Shown piece by piece: positions 34,788-43,533 of a stretch of 64,000 nucleotides of DNA. The stretch is taken from contig JAGYIL010000002.1 of NCBI GenBank assembly GCA_018402545.1, positions 372,001 to 436,000 of the forward strand, in the 5' to 3' direction. The notes under the pieces are model-generated. The model was not told the DNA's origin and made no database searches. It worked only from the letters and a program-made list of their open reading frames with translations. Position 1 is the stretch's first letter; each line of letters starts with the position of its first letter. Position numbers and translations under genes: made by a program. This stretch comes from Saccharospirillum sp. Its GTDB lineage: Bacteria; Pseudomonadota; Gammaproteobacteria; Pseudomonadales; Natronospirillaceae.

Positions 34788-35183
34788 TTAGCTTCCATAG
34801 AGTGGTGCCAGCATCAAACCCAGGCTGGCAAGGTAACCGGCTGCCCAAACCAGACTGCGCACCGTGGCAATGTTGGCCACATAGAGCCCGATGTAGGCGA
34901 TGCGCGAGACAATAAACAGCACCGCAAGCACTCCGGCAATCGTCGACCCGGCAGCAAACACCTCCGCCACAATCACCCCGGCCGCAAACATCGGAAACGC
35001 CTCTATGGTGTTCTGGTGCGCCGCCAACCCCCGGGCACCGGCCCCGGTCAATGATGCCTGCTGCGCCCGCGGGTGCTGGTTATCGTAACCGCCCTGCATT
35101 CGAGCCATCGCCCGCATGGCTGGCGCTTTTGAGAGAATGACCAGCAAGGCTGCAATGAACAGGCACCAGAGTGGCAACGACAT
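34788..35183 (-). CDS. MAPEG family membrane protein
   Basis: 131 residues with four hydrophobic helices: LWCLFIAALLVILSK, then the conserved RMQGGYDNQHPRAQQASLTGAGARGLAAHQNTIEAFPMFAAGVIVAEV segment (the R/H-x-N-x-E-x-F pattern of MAPEG proteins), AGVLAVLFIVSRIAYIGLYVAN and VWAAGYLASLGLMLAPLY. MAPEG proteins include glutathione-dependent membrane enzymes; bacterial YecN-like members are uncharacterised. It is convergent with the GNAT gene, 16 bp away, and lies downstream of the DUF3179 gene. Confidence 0.9.
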   Translation of the reverse strand: MSLPLWCLFIAALLVILSKAPAMRAMARMQGGYDNQHPRAQQASLTGAGARGLAAHQNTIEAFPMFAAGVIVAEVFAAGSTIAGVLAVLFIVSRIAYIGLYVANIATVRSLVWAAGYLASLGLMLAPLYGS

Positions 35184-35291
35184 AACGTACTCCCGAACGA
35201 AGTGATGACAGGGGTACGGTCTGCCCGGCGTTTAAGATGAGTCGCGGCCTCAAACAGGTTCATGAACAGCGTGCTCGAGTCCGCCAGTGCA

Positions 35292-36230
35292 TCAGGGCGC
35301 GGTAAAGACCTCCGTACCGGGGTGAAAGGTATACCAGGCAAACCAGAAGGCTACCAGGCTGGGTAAGGGTTCGCCTTCCCACTCAATACTGGCACTGCGA
35401 TGCGCATTGTCCCAAATGACGGTAAAGGGCTGACCCCCCACTTCGTCGTCAAAGCGGTCGTTCCCGGCTTGCGACAACTCCTCGTAAGGGTAAGCCTTGT
35501 GCTCGCCATTAAAACTGACGCCCATCACCCATTCCTTTGAATGCCAGGGCCCGGGCGCCTGGTTGGAGACCGGGAACAGCGTTGTGGGTGATTGCTCATA
35601 GCCTGCATAGGGGTCGCGCAAATAGTCGCGGCGGAAGCCGGTATCCCGGCTGAGCACTTGAGTGCCGGGCTGCTCTTCCCGCCAGGCTTGCCAGGTGGTG
35701 TGCTTTACCGGCAACACCGTCAGTTGTTGCCCCATCGCTTGCCCGGAGACGGCGGTCGAGAGAATTTGCGACCAGAGACTTTCGGTTTCGCGGTCATACA
35801 ACAGTACATCACTCTCATAAAGCAAACCGGAAACACCGAAGGAGCGCGCCTGGCCGTTTACCTCGGCATCGAACACCATGCCGGTGTTGCACAGCGGACA
35901 AAACGTGACCACTACCGGCTGCCCGGCCACCACATCGTTGACGATCTCGTGCCAGTTCAGAATGGCCACCGGGTAAGCCCGCGCCTCGCCATTGATGCTT
36001 AACCCCAGTACCCGGCTGGTAGGCTCCAGCCAGTTGGCCTCATCAGCTTCATCGAACCTTGGGTTATCGATAGCCGGAATACCATCGCGCGGCGGGCCGC
36101 CCTGACGAATTTTCCCGACGGGAATCGACGCTTCGGAAACATCAAACCCATTCATGGTTTCAGCCCGGGCTGGCACCAGGGTGAGAAGCAGCAAGAAGAC
36201 AAGCAGACTGCTTAAGGCTTTAACGGTCAT
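35292..36230 (-). CDS. DUF3179 domain secreted protein
   Basis: 312 residues from ATG 36230 (GGAG 8 nt upstream; GTG 36239 is less likely). A signal peptide (MTVKALSSLLVFLLLLTLVPARA) precedes the DUF3179 pattern: IPAIDNPRFDEADEANWL, VLGLSINGEARAYPVAILNWHEIVNDVVAGQPVVVTFCPLCNTGMVFDAEV, FGVSGLLYESDVLLYDRETESLWSQ and CPLC with a second Cys-free half. The CPLCxxG motif suggests a metal or heme-proximal site, but no activity is established. The C-terminus FAWYTFHPGTEVFT is the usual family end. Confidence 0.9.
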   Translation of the reverse strand: MTVKALSSLLVFLLLLTLVPARAETMNGFDVSEASIPVGKIRQGGPPRDGIPAIDNPRFDEADEANWLEPTSRVLGLSINGEARAYPVAILNWHEIVNDVVAGQPVVVTFCPLCNTGMVFDAEVNGQARSFGVSGLLYESDVLLYDRETESLWSQILSTAVSGQAMGQQLTVLPVKHTTWQAWREEQPGTQVLSRDTGFRRDYLRDPYAGYEQSPTTLFPVSNQAPGPWHSKEWVMGVSFNGEHKAYPYEELSQAGNDRFDDEVGGQPFTVIWDNAHRSASIEWEGEPLPSLVAFWFAWYTFHPGTEVFTAP

Positions 36231-36581
36231 AGTTGGCACTCCGCCTTGGGTGTTTGGAGTAATAGTCGGTCCGGCTGGTTAAAGCTTACGCGGCTAAAGA
36301 AGATTTTCGGCGAAGCGTTTACTGTGAATACTGGAAAACCAGACCGCCCAAATACCACTGTGCTATACGCTGGTTGCTGAAGCTTGCTGACACTCTGTTA
36401 GATATCCCATCGGTTACCGAGTTCTAAGGCATTAAGTTTCAACCATGACCTGCATACCAAGAAATTAAGAGATCCATCGTTACATTGTGTAATTGTCAGG
36501 GGGTTTACACACCCACATCCGGCATGCCCGAGGGTGACTCCGTTCAGTGGCAACCATACACCTAACTTACACCTCAACCTT

Positions 36582-36609
36582 TTGACAGGAATCGCCAGAC
36601 TCCTACACT
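36582..36609 (+). promoter_or_regulatory. sigma-70-like promoter
   Basis: TTGACA (36582-36587), 16 bp, TACACT (36604-36609). It is the only clear promoter in the 549-bp gap 36231-36779, which otherwise has no supportable gene. Transcription would start near 36616, giving a leader of about 165 nt before the YdcH-like gene. Confidence 0.55.
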
Positions 36610-36693
36610 GGTAACCATTCAGTAGCCTGTTTTACAGCCTACCCTAGATCGTTCATGCGTTGGTTCTCGCAGTTCTCTCACAGTTTTACGACT

Positions 36694-36742
36694 GGCTATG
36701 AAAAGTTCTTTTCTTTCGATCGGGCGTGGATCGTTCATAGCC
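36694..36742 (+). promoter_or_regulatory. structured leader hairpin upstream of the DUF465 gene
   Basis: GGCTATGAA (36694-36702) pairs perfectly with TTCATAGCC (36734-36742). Inside it CGATC (36717-36721) pairs with GATCG (36729-36733) around GGGCGTG, leaving a 14-nt one-sided bulge. GATCGTTCAT also occurs at 36647-36656, so the two copies could compete for pairing. It could be an mRNA leader element; nothing shows which ligand or protein, if any, it responds to. Confidence 0.4.
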
Positions 36743-36779
36743 CTATCGAAATCACTTCCCAAACCAATAGGCGCAATGC

Positions 36780-37022
36780 ATGGTTGAAAAACACGATTTA
36801 TTACATGAGTTTCCGGAATACAGAGATCAGACTCATGATTTAAAAATGAATGATCGGCACTTTGCCAAGTTGTTTGAAGAATATAATGATGTGGAACATG
36901 AAGTTCACGGCATTGAAAGCGGAAGCGAGTTTGTTAACGATGACTATCTTGAAGAGCGCAAGAAGCAACGGCTGCACTTGAAGGATCAGTTGTATCAAAT
37001 GCTGAAAGCAAACGCAGGTTAG
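36780..37022 (+). CDS. YdcH/DUF465 family small protein
   Basis: 80 residues: MVEKHDLLHEFPEYRDQTHDLKMNDRHFAKLFEEYNDVEHEVHGIE and LEERKKQRLHLKDQLYQML. This is the DUF465 helical hairpin pattern with the conserved LxxEFPEYxxxIHxLKxxDxHFxxLFxEYxxLDxEIxxIE consensus. The function is unknown; it is a short cytoplasmic coiled coil. The local base composition is more AT-rich than its neighbours. A sigma-70 promoter and a structured leader precede it. Confidence 0.9.
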   Translation: MVEKHDLLHEFPEYRDQTHDLKMNDRHFAKLFEEYNDVEHEVHGIESGSEFVNDDYLEERKKQRLHLKDQLYQMLKANAG

Positions 37023-37111
37023 GCAGTGGTACTATGGGTGTAGCCTTAGGCTGTCCTGCTCAGGGTGTCCGTGGCAAACTGGCTACCTGATCTATGTAAT
37101 AGAGAAGCCCA

Positions 37112-37603
37112 ATGCCTGAGTCAACACCGCTGCATACTTTGCTAAATACGCTACCGCAAACTGGCCGGGTGGAGTGGATCGGTATACGCCCCGCCCGTGA
37201 TCAGGCCATGCTGATGCTTGATCGAGCCATGGTGAGCCCTGGCAAAGGTCTCGAGGGTGATCGTTTCAGTGGCCGTGAAACCAGCAAACGGCAAGTGACG
37301 TTGATCCAACACGAACACCTGAGTGTGATTGCCTCATGCTTGCATCGGGAGTCTATTGGCCCCGAGGTATTCCGCCGTAACCTGGTAGTGTCTGGCCTCA
37401 ACTTGTTGGCCCTGAAAGATAAAACCTTTCGAATCGGTGACGTTGTGTTGGAGTACACCGGCTTGTGTCACCCGTGCAGTAAGATGGAGAAAGCCCTCGG
37501 TCCCGGTGCCTACAATGCAATGCGCGGACACGGAGGCATCACTACCCGAGTCGTACAAGGCGGTGAACTCGCACTCGGAAGTCTCGTGCAGGCGTGTCTG
37601 TGA
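37112..37603 (+). CDS. MOSC domain protein
   Basis: 163 residues: GRVEWIGIRPARDQAMLMLDRAMVSPGKGLEGDRFSGRETSKRQVTLIQ (MOSC start with GLEGD), RRNLVVSGLNLLALKDKTFRIGDVVLEYTGLCHPCSKMEKALGPGAYNAMRGHGGITTRVVQGG. The CHPC cysteines are typical of stand-alone YiiM/YuaD-like MOSC proteins, which bind molybdenum cofactor sulfur or act in metal-sulfur chemistry. It overlaps the next small gene by 10 bp. The molybdoenzyme operon at 43.5-47.2 kb is in the same window. Confidence 0.9.
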   Translation: MPESTPLHTLLNTLPQTGRVEWIGIRPARDQAMLMLDRAMVSPGKGLEGDRFSGRETSKRQVTLIQHEHLSVIASCLHRESIGPEVFRRNLVVSGLNLLALKDKTFRIGDVVLEYTGLCHPCSKMEKALGPGAYNAMRGHGGITTRVVQGGELALGSLVQACL

Positions 37604-37836
37604 GCTTTAAGGGCCAACTGGCCTTGCAGGACGAGTTGCCCGACGTCCGGGATGGTCTCACCCGCACGGATCGTATCGTTTTGGCTGTGCTCGAACAGAC
37701 CCAGAAAGAATGCCGGAACCGCAATGTGCCCACCGCCATGCTGTATGGCCGTGTTCTGGAATATGTGCAGATCAGTGAAGCAGACCTGATCCACACGCTG
37801 CATCGTCTGGGCGTTCAATCCCGCACCCGCCAGTGA
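37594..37836 (+). CDS. small conserved-looking protein of unknown function
   Basis: 80 residues from GTG 37594 (GTG 37600 possible): SFKGQLALQDELPDVRDGLTRTDRIVLAVLEQTQKECRNRNVPTAMLYGRVLEYVQISEADLIHTLHRLG. The helical pattern with alternating short helices resembles a winged-helix or helix-turn-helix fold, but no family was recognised. The overlap with the MOSC gene suggests translational coupling and perhaps a shared role. Confidence 0.6.
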   Translation: MSVSFKGQLALQDELPDVRDGLTRTDRIVLAVLEQTQKECRNRNVPTAMLYGRVLEYVQISEADLIHTLHRLGVQSRTRQ

Positions 37837-38107
37837 GCAATGGCACTCCAACACAACGTACCCCCGCTAAACCCTCTTTTGCTGCTCTGCGTCTTTACAA
37901 TAGTTAACAACTGCTGGCCACCGGTAACACGGAATGGCCGGAGAAATGGTTTATTCCCGCGATGCCTGCCTTCATGTAGACACTAAGGTGACTGGTCAAT
38001 GGCAGGCACAGGGCTTAGACCCCCTCCGGGTTTTGCCATAGAGGTGCGGGTCATCCGCCGCAACGGCCAACAGGTTATGCATAGAATTCGGCAACAGGAG
38101 ACAGACC

Positions 38108-39124
38108 ATGAAAACCGATGAACTGACCGTCGCGCCGCTAGATCCTGCCCGTGTTGCACAGGTGGAGAGCTGCGGTGGTACAATCACGCCGCTAGAGCCT
38201 CTGGGTGCGGAGGTTCGAGGCATAGATCTGACATCAGAGACGTTACCGGACCCAGAGGTCGTGCGTGCGCTTGAGCTCGAAATGGCAAACCGGGGCTTCA
38301 TCGTTTTTAAAAATGACCAGCCGCTGGGCGTTGAAGACTTTTTACGGGCAAGTTGCTTGTGGGGTGGCAGAGCGCTTCATAGCACACACGGCATCCATCC
38401 GTCGACGCCCTGGAATAACCCGCACATCTTCCGCTTGTCGAACGATCGCCGCGCCGGCATTCCCGGCGTGGGCCCGCAATGGCACAACGATGGCAGTTTC
38501 ATCGCTGCTACCTTTTCGCATTCGGGTTACCACATCATAAGGCCGGCCGAAAAAGGAGGCGGTACCTATTTTGCGCATCAGGGGGCCGCTTATGACGCGC
38601 TGCCTCAGAATCGCCAAGCGTATTGGCGTCGGCTCTCGTCCGTGAATTCCGCATCGGGGGTGGTGCATCCGGTCGTTCACAAGCATCCGATCTCCAGTCG
38701 CCTGTGCATCTGGTTGCACCTGGGCATGACCGGCGCGGTGATTGAAAAACGAACCGATGGCGATGGCTTTCGCCTGTTGAATGCAGATGAACTGACCCGG
38801 CTGTGTCATGAATACAACGATATCCTGAATGCCGGGCTCGAGAACGGTTATGCGGCTGTCTATGACTATCGGGAAAATGACTGTGTGTTCATTGATAACC
38901 TGGCCGTCGCTCACCAGGCTTCGCCGGAAGCCCATTTGCCGCCCGAACAGCAAGGGTTGCGAATCATGCATCGCAGTACCGTTAAAGGCGTCCACAACCT
39001 GGCACCGACTGCTGAGCTGCCTCAATTTCTGAACATTGATGGCCCCAGCCCCTTCGGGGAGGGCGTCTGGAAAAGCGGTGGCGTTGGCTTTCGATGGGAA
39101 GATGACATTCCCATGCAGAATTAA
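38108..39124 (+). CDS. TauD/TfdA family Fe(II)/2-oxoglutarate dioxygenase
   Basis: 338 residues with AGGAG before the ATG. TauD-type start: ITPLEPLGAEVRGIDLTSETL. The iron ligands are H126 and D128 (PQWHNDGSF) and H269 (DNLAVAHQAS); a C-terminal arginine in RIMHRSTVKG binds 2-oxoglutarate. It is about 50 residues longer than E. coli TauD (283). The substrate is unknown: sulfonates such as taurine, alkyl sulfates or other organics are possible. Sulfonate oxidation would release sulfite, which the soeABC module nearby could oxidise, but no linking regulator is visible. Confidence 0.85.
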   Translation: MKTDELTVAPLDPARVAQVESCGGTITPLEPLGAEVRGIDLTSETLPDPEVVRALELEMANRGFIVFKNDQPLGVEDFLRASCLWGGRALHSTHGIHPSTPWNNPHIFRLSNDRRAGIPGVGPQWHNDGSFIAATFSHSGYHIIRPAEKGGGTYFAHQGAAYDALPQNRQAYWRRLSSVNSASGVVHPVVHKHPISSRLCIWLHLGMTGAVIEKRTDGDGFRLLNADELTRLCHEYNDILNAGLENGYAAVYDYRENDCVFIDNLAVAHQASPEAHLPPEQQGLRIMHRSTVKGVHNLAPTAELPQFLNIDGPSPFGEGVWKSGGVGFRWEDDIPMQN

Positions 39125-39162
39125 GAGACCGGGCGTTTGCACCGGCAGTGAACCTCAGCGTT

Positions 39163-39378
39163 TTATGCCCAACCCTGGCGCCAGTTGTTTTCATCCTTCA
39201 GTTCCGTCCAGTCTATTGGCTCTGACCGGTTTGTTAAAACGGCCTCGAGCAAACAATGAATGACCTCACCTTCTTCGTTGAATTCCACCTCCGTAACGAG
39301 GAAGTGCTTCTCTTTATTGGAGGGGTTGATCGCTGTCCATTTACTGTGAAGTAGTTTTCTTGGGTTGATGTTAATCAC
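39163..39378 (-). CDS. TIGR02450 family Trp-rich protein
   Basis: 71 residues from GTG 39378, with AGGAAG 6 nt upstream: INPRKLLHSKWTAINPSNKEKHFLVTEVEFNEEGEVIHCLLEAVLTNRSEPIDWTELKDENNWRQGW. This matches the TIGR02450 consensus (NPKKLLxSKWTA..NKEKHFLVxxxxFDEEG, ending W..L.D...W..GW). Function is unknown. It is convergent with the TauD-like gene 38 bp away. Confidence 0.88.
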   Translation of the reverse strand: MININPRKLLHSKWTAINPSNKEKHFLVTEVEFNEEGEVIHCLLEAVLTNRSEPIDWTELKDENNWRQGWA

Positions 39379-39481
39379 GGTTACTTCCTGATTCGGTTTA
39401 AGCCCTTCAGTGTTTGCCCGGCTTGCAACAGAGATCGGCTGTTTCCGGGGGCATTAAGGGGATTGTTGTAGATCGCAGGGG

Positions 39482-39760
39482 CTACTTGTTGCCCCATACC
39501 TTTGCGACTGCCCTGTCACTTCCCAAAGTGCCCACAACGACACATACGAACCCGATTACGAAGAAGGCGAGTACGGGGACGAGGCCGCCCAACTGGGCGG
39601 AGTTAATGGCCAGTACGGCCGATATTGCCGACAACAACAGGAACAGTACGCCGACCGCAAGCAGAATTTTTCGATGTGACTTGTCGTATCGGAATTGATC
39701 GTCGCCCGATTCAAAAATACGAAGAATGGGCTGGAACAGATGTCTGAGTGTGTTTTTCAT
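39482..39760 (-). CDS. two-helix membrane protein of unknown function
   Basis: 92 residues: a polar N-terminus (MKNTLRHLFQPILRIFESGDDQFRYDKSHRKIL) and two transmembrane segments (LLAVGVLFLLLSAISAVLAI and LVPVLAFFVIGFVCVVVGTLG). It ends in SDRAVAKVWGNK. Similar short proteins exist in marine gammaproteobacteria, but no named family is recalled. It is divergent from rsuA. Confidence 0.72.
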   Translation of the reverse strand: MKNTLRHLFQPILRIFESGDDQFRYDKSHRKILLAVGVLFLLLSAISAVLAINSAQLGGLVPVLAFFVIGFVCVVVGTLGSDRAVAKVWGNK

Positions 39761-39909
39761 TAAAGATTGCTCGTTGTGAGGGACATGGCCGTGGTGTCAG
39801 CGTTGACACAAGCGTACTGTGAACGGCTCAATGTCACCAGTTCGCTGGCATTTTTAACGCCGTGTATCTGGCCACTTCGCCACTACTGACGCCTCATTGA
39901 GGGACCTTT

Positions 39910-40602
39910 GTGCATTCCAAACACAGTCGCCTGGACCGGTTCATCGCCAAGACCTGTCAGGTCCCCCTGAAATCGGTGAAGCCGTTGCTCGCCCGTGGGG
40001 TCATCACCGTCAATGGTGTGCCGGTTAACGATGGCCAGTGGCGGGTCTGCGAGTTTGACCGAATTGAATGCCAGGGAACGGTGCTGCAGCAGCGTTCCCC
40101 ACTATACATCATGCTGCACAAGCCTGTTGGTGTTGTCTGTGCAACCAGAGACAAGCAACACACTACCGTGTTGGACTTGATTGATCACCCGGCCAAAGAC
40201 GAGTTGCATATCGTGGGCCGGTTGGATCTGAATACCTCCGGCCTCGTCTTGCTGACCAACGATGGCCGCTGGTCGCGCCGGTTGACGGCGCCGGAAAGCA
40301 AGGTGCCCAAGCGGTATCAAGTGCGGGTTCAGGAAGCTTTGGATGAACATTATGTGAAGGCGTTTGCTGAGGGGATGTATTTTGAAACTGAAGGCTGTAT
40401 GACGGCACCGGTTGAGCTGACTCTGACGTCCGCAACCACCGCAGAGTTGGTATTGACGGAAGGCAAGTACCATCAGATAAAACGCATGTTCGGCCGGTTC
40501 CGTAACCGGGTTTTGGCGTTGCATCGCAGCGCGGTTGGTCCCTATGAGTTGGATGCCACCTTGGCACCGGGCCAGTATCGGGTGCTTGAACGAATCAACT
40601 GA
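39910..40602 (+). CDS. rsuA: 16S rRNA pseudouridine(516) synthase RsuA
   Basis: 230 residues from GTG 39910. The N-terminal S4 domain (RLDRFIAKTCQVPLKSVKPLLARGVITVNG) is followed by YIMLHKPVGVVCATRDKQHTTVLDLI. The catalytic motif is GRLDLNTSGLVLLTNDGRWSRRLTAPE (Asp in GRLD), and GKYHQIKRMFGRFRNRVLALHR follows. This is the RsuA/RluE/RluF group, with RsuA preferred by length and the S4 domain. It isomerises U516 in 16S rRNA. Its 3' end lies 43 bp from the convergent SLC13 gene. Confidence 0.92.
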   Translation: MHSKHSRLDRFIAKTCQVPLKSVKPLLARGVITVNGVPVNDGQWRVCEFDRIECQGTVLQQRSPLYIMLHKPVGVVCATRDKQHTTVLDLIDHPAKDELHIVGRLDLNTSGLVLLTNDGRWSRRLTAPESKVPKRYQVRVQEALDEHYVKAFAEGMYFETEGCMTAPVELTLTSATTAELVLTEGKYHQIKRMFGRFRNRVLALHRSAVGPYELDATLAPGQYRVLERIN

Positions 40603-40633
40603 GAGGGCAGTGCCCACGGTGTGCCTCTGGTCC

Positions 40634-40647
40634 AAAACAGCTGTTTT
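40634..40647. terminator. weak bidirectional terminator palindrome
   Basis: AAAACAGCTGTTTT is a perfect palindrome lying between the convergent rsuA and SLC13 genes, overlapping the SLC13 stop codon by two bases. The stem is short and AT-rich, so any terminator activity would be modest. Confidence 0.3.
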
Positions 40648-42490
40648 AAAACATAATGTTCAGCATGATCATGGCGACAACGATAAAGAGTAATGTCATG
40701 CCCAGCCCCGCTTTCATGAAATCCTTAACCCGGTAGCCACCCGGCCCCATGATGAGGGCGTTCACCTGGTGGGTGGGTAGTAGAAAGGAGTTGGATGTGG
40801 CAATGGCCGCGGTGAGTGCAAAGACGCGGGGGTCGGCTTCCATGCCAGTGGCCTGAGCGGCAATGGCGATGTTGATGGCCAGCGGCACCAGCAAGACGGT
40901 CGCGCCGACGTTGGACATGACCAGTGTGAAGAACGTAGCCAGTATGGCGATTGCACCTTGCAGCATCCAGGGCGAGACATCGCCAAGTAGGGCCAGCGTG
41001 TTCTGGGCGATCCAGGCGGCCGTGCCGGTTTGTTCCACAGCGGCACCAAGCTGAATCAGACTGGCGAGCAGAAAGACGGTTTTCCAGCTGACGGCATTGT
41101 AGGCTTCATCCATGGTCAGTACACCGGTGAGCACCATGCCCAGGGCACCGGTCAGGAGTGCGACTGACAATCTCAGGTCGGTAAAGAGCACGAGGCTCAG
41201 TGCAATGGCAAACATCACTACCGCCATATGAACTTTTTGCGGCCGCAGTTCTTCTTTTGGGTATTCGGTGGTAATCACAACAAAGTCACGGTTTTTTTCC
41301 AGCTGCATCAGTGATTCCCAGCGACAATGCGACAGTAATACATCACCGGATTTCAGCGGATGATCCCGGAATCCGTCATCAATATTCTTGCCGCCGCTAT
41401 TGATCCCCAGTACTGACAAACCGTGAGTTTTACGCATGGCGATGTCGCGAACGGATTTGCCAATCAGGTTGGATCTGGGGGGAATAACCACCTCTGCCAC
41501 CCCTGATTTGGCGGCGGATAAGACATCGGCAAACACATCCAGGTGATCAAAGGCTTCAAAGCCCTCGGTTGCTGCCACCCTGTCCATGGCACTCTGGTTG
41601 CCCAGCAAGGCAAACCGGGAACCCGGTTCAATGGTCAGGCCGCCCCAGGGGCCTACCCGCAATTCACTGTTCATGAAACTGGCGATAACAACAACACCGA
41701 ACGCTTGTTCGAGTGCCATCAGGGTTTGGCCCACCAGAGGGTCGGCTGGCGATATTCGAACTTCACGAATGATGAAGTGCATGCCATAAACACGCTGGTA
41801 ATAGTCGACAACGCTTTCTGCGTCGCCGTGGCTGGGTACGGAAGCGGGAAGGATGAAGCGGCCAAAGACAACGAAGTAGAGAATACCGGTGGTTATCAGC
41901 GCCAGGCCAATGGGGGTAACATCGAACAGGCTGAATGTCTGCATGTCGCCGGGCAGCAGATCGTTAAGCAAGATCAATGGGCTGGAGCCGACCATGGTAA
42001 TGGTACCGCCAAGAATACAGCTGAACCCCATGGGCATCAGCAAGCGGGATTTGGACAAACCGGTACGGGCAGAAATACGTGAAACAACGGGCACGTACAG
42101 CGCTGCTGCACCGACGTTTTGCATGAAGCTCGAAATTAAACCGGATGATCCGGACACCAGAGGAATGATCCGTGCTTCGGTGCGCCCGCCGAAACGAATA
42201 ATCAAACTCGCCAGCCGACTCATGACGCCGGTCTTATCCAGCCCGGCCCCGATGATCATCACCGCAATAATTGACATAACGGCATTGCTGGCAAAGCCGT
42301 TAAGCAGGGTGTCGGGGTTGGCGATATCACTGAGAGCCGGCACCATACCAAGCAGCCCCAGGCTGACCATAATGGCAATGGCGGCCACGTCGATGCGCAC
42401 AATTTCAGATACGAAAAGGAAGATCGTGAACGCCAGAATAACGAGCACGACCATCATTTGGGGGGTCAGTGTGATAATGTCGTTCAACAC
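40646..42490 (-). CDS. SLC13 family permease with two RCK-C (TrkA-C) domains
   Basis: 614 residues. N- and C-terminal blocks of transmembrane helices (VVLVILAFTIFLFVSEIVRIDVAAIAIMVSLGLLGM; SLVLFTDLRLSVALLTGALGMVLTGVLTMDEAYNAVSWKTVFLLASLIQLG) flank two cytoplasmic TrkA-C domains between residues ~225 and 390 (FIIREVRISPADPLVGQTL, AEVVIPPRSNLIGKSVRDI). The NVGAAALYVP and SNVGATVLLVP segments are the SLC13 SNT-type signatures. Such transporters carry sulfate or related anions. It is the last gene downstream of soeCBA (38-bp gap), so moving sulfate, the product of sulfite oxidation, is the likely role. Confidence 0.9.
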   Translation of the reverse strand: MLNDIITLTPQMMVVLVILAFTIFLFVSEIVRIDVAAIAIMVSLGLLGMVPALSDIANPDTLLNGFASNAVMSIIAVMIIGAGLDKTGVMSRLASLIIRFGGRTEARIIPLVSGSSGLISSFMQNVGAAALYVPVVSRISARTGLSKSRLLMPMGFSCILGGTITMVGSSPLILLNDLLPGDMQTFSLFDVTPIGLALITTGILYFVVFGRFILPASVPSHGDAESVVDYYQRVYGMHFIIREVRISPADPLVGQTLMALEQAFGVVVIASFMNSELRVGPWGGLTIEPGSRFALLGNQSAMDRVAATEGFEAFDHLDVFADVLSAAKSGVAEVVIPPRSNLIGKSVRDIAMRKTHGLSVLGINSGGKNIDDGFRDHPLKSGDVLLSHCRWESLMQLEKNRDFVVITTEYPKEELRPQKVHMAVVMFAIALSLVLFTDLRLSVALLTGALGMVLTGVLTMDEAYNAVSWKTVFLLASLIQLGAAVEQTGTAAWIAQNTLALLGDVSPWMLQGAIAILATFFTLVMSNVGATVLLVPLAINIAIAAQATGMEADPRVFALTAAIATSNSFLLPTHQVNALIMGPGGYRVKDFMKAGLGMTLLFIVVAMIMLNIMF

Positions 42491-42527
42491 TGCAGCTCCT
42501 TTGCTGTCTTTCTAGTTAAGCGTTACC

Positions 42528-43463
42528 TCACTGGCCATAAAACACGTTTACCACATGACGCGCTTCGACGAAAAACAACCAGCGCTCAATGGCGAGTCCG
42601 GCCAATAGCAGGAGCACCGCCAGCAACGGTAAAACGGTCAGTGACGTTTGGAAAACCACCAGCATCAACACCGCTGGAATTACAAAACCCACCAGATAAA
42701 CCATCCAGCGCATTCTTTTGACAGTCTTGGCCGGGACCTGGTTGCTGAATTCCTTGTTCAGAAAGCTGCGGCTGCTCTGGCCCGATTCAAGTATTTTAAT
42801 CTTTGCACGGGTAATACCCATCGCGGTATTCAGAGTGGGCCCCTGAGGCTTTCCGATCCAAATGTAATAGAGCAGTTTGGCCAGGCCGGCGATGACCAGT
42901 AAAACCAGCGAGAGCCCAGACAACACAGTAAGTTCGATGCCCTGTAAGGCCGCGATCAAGGTAAGAATGACGGTGCCTGAGCTGATGGCCAGCAATAAGT
43001 AGTTTGCAGGCACCAGTGCACTGTTCCACTGGGGAATGGTGCGCAGACTGGCGTAGATCATGCCCGTGCAAAACACCGTGGCCAGTGCCAGCAAGCTGGC
43101 GACAAGACCGGAAAGCAGCCCCCACCAGGGCAGGCTGCCCGAGTCTCGAGCCAGCCACAAGCCGATCATGTACACCAGTATGACCGGGTAAAACAGCACA
43201 GCAAAAATGCCTTCGCGCGAGAGCCACGAAGACCGAAAGCGGAAGAAGGCCCTCCAGGCATTTTTCGGGTTCGCAAGGTGGGCGGTAGACGACAGCAGGC
43301 CAATGGTGGCCAGCACCGAGCCCGTAAAAATGGCGACCAGGGTTTGCCCTGGCCCCATGCCGGGCACCCAACCCATCAGGGACAGGGCGATGGTCATCAA
43401 TATCAAACCAAAACCCGCACCAGACGACACCGTAAACAGAATAACCGACACAGCAGGATGCAT
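42528..43463 (-). CDS. soeC: DmsC-family membrane anchor subunit, SoeC-like
   Basis: 311 residues with eight or nine hydrophobic helices: MHPAVSVILFTVSSGAGFGLILM, STAHLANPKNAWRAFFRFRSSWLSREGIFAVLFYP (the DmsC/YnfH signature with HLxxPxRAWRAF and SWLSREG), KLLYYIWIG and VEARHVVNVFYG. It should anchor the iron-sulfur and molybdopterin subunits to the inner membrane and pass electrons to quinone. The genes for both partners lie upstream on the same strand (71-bp gap). The assignment to SoeC rather than DmsC rests on the catalytic subunit. Confidence 0.88.
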   Translation of the reverse strand: MHPAVSVILFTVSSGAGFGLILMTIALSLMGWVPGMGPGQTLVAIFTGSVLATIGLLSSTAHLANPKNAWRAFFRFRSSWLSREGIFAVLFYPVILVYMIGLWLARDSGSLPWWGLLSGLVASLLALATVFCTGMIYASLRTIPQWNSALVPANYLLLAISSGTVILTLIAALQGIELTVLSGLSLVLLVIAGLAKLLYYIWIGKPQGPTLNTAMGITRAKIKILESGQSSRSFLNKEFSNQVPAKTVKRMRWMVYLVGFVIPAVLMLVVFQTSLTVLPLLAVLLLLAGLAIERWLFFVEARHVVNVFYGQ

Positions 43464-43533
43464 GGTCAGTAGTCTCCTATAACTATGACTATTTGGGCAA
43501 AAACAGGGGCGGTTAATACCAGGGTCGTACCGT

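Noticed and set aside
36480-36560. Possible molybdenum-cofactor riboswitch, because a MOSC gene and a molybdoenzyme operon are nearby.
   Set aside because: No consensus stems of that riboswitch could be drawn, and the downstream gene is a DUF465 protein, not a cofactor or transport gene.
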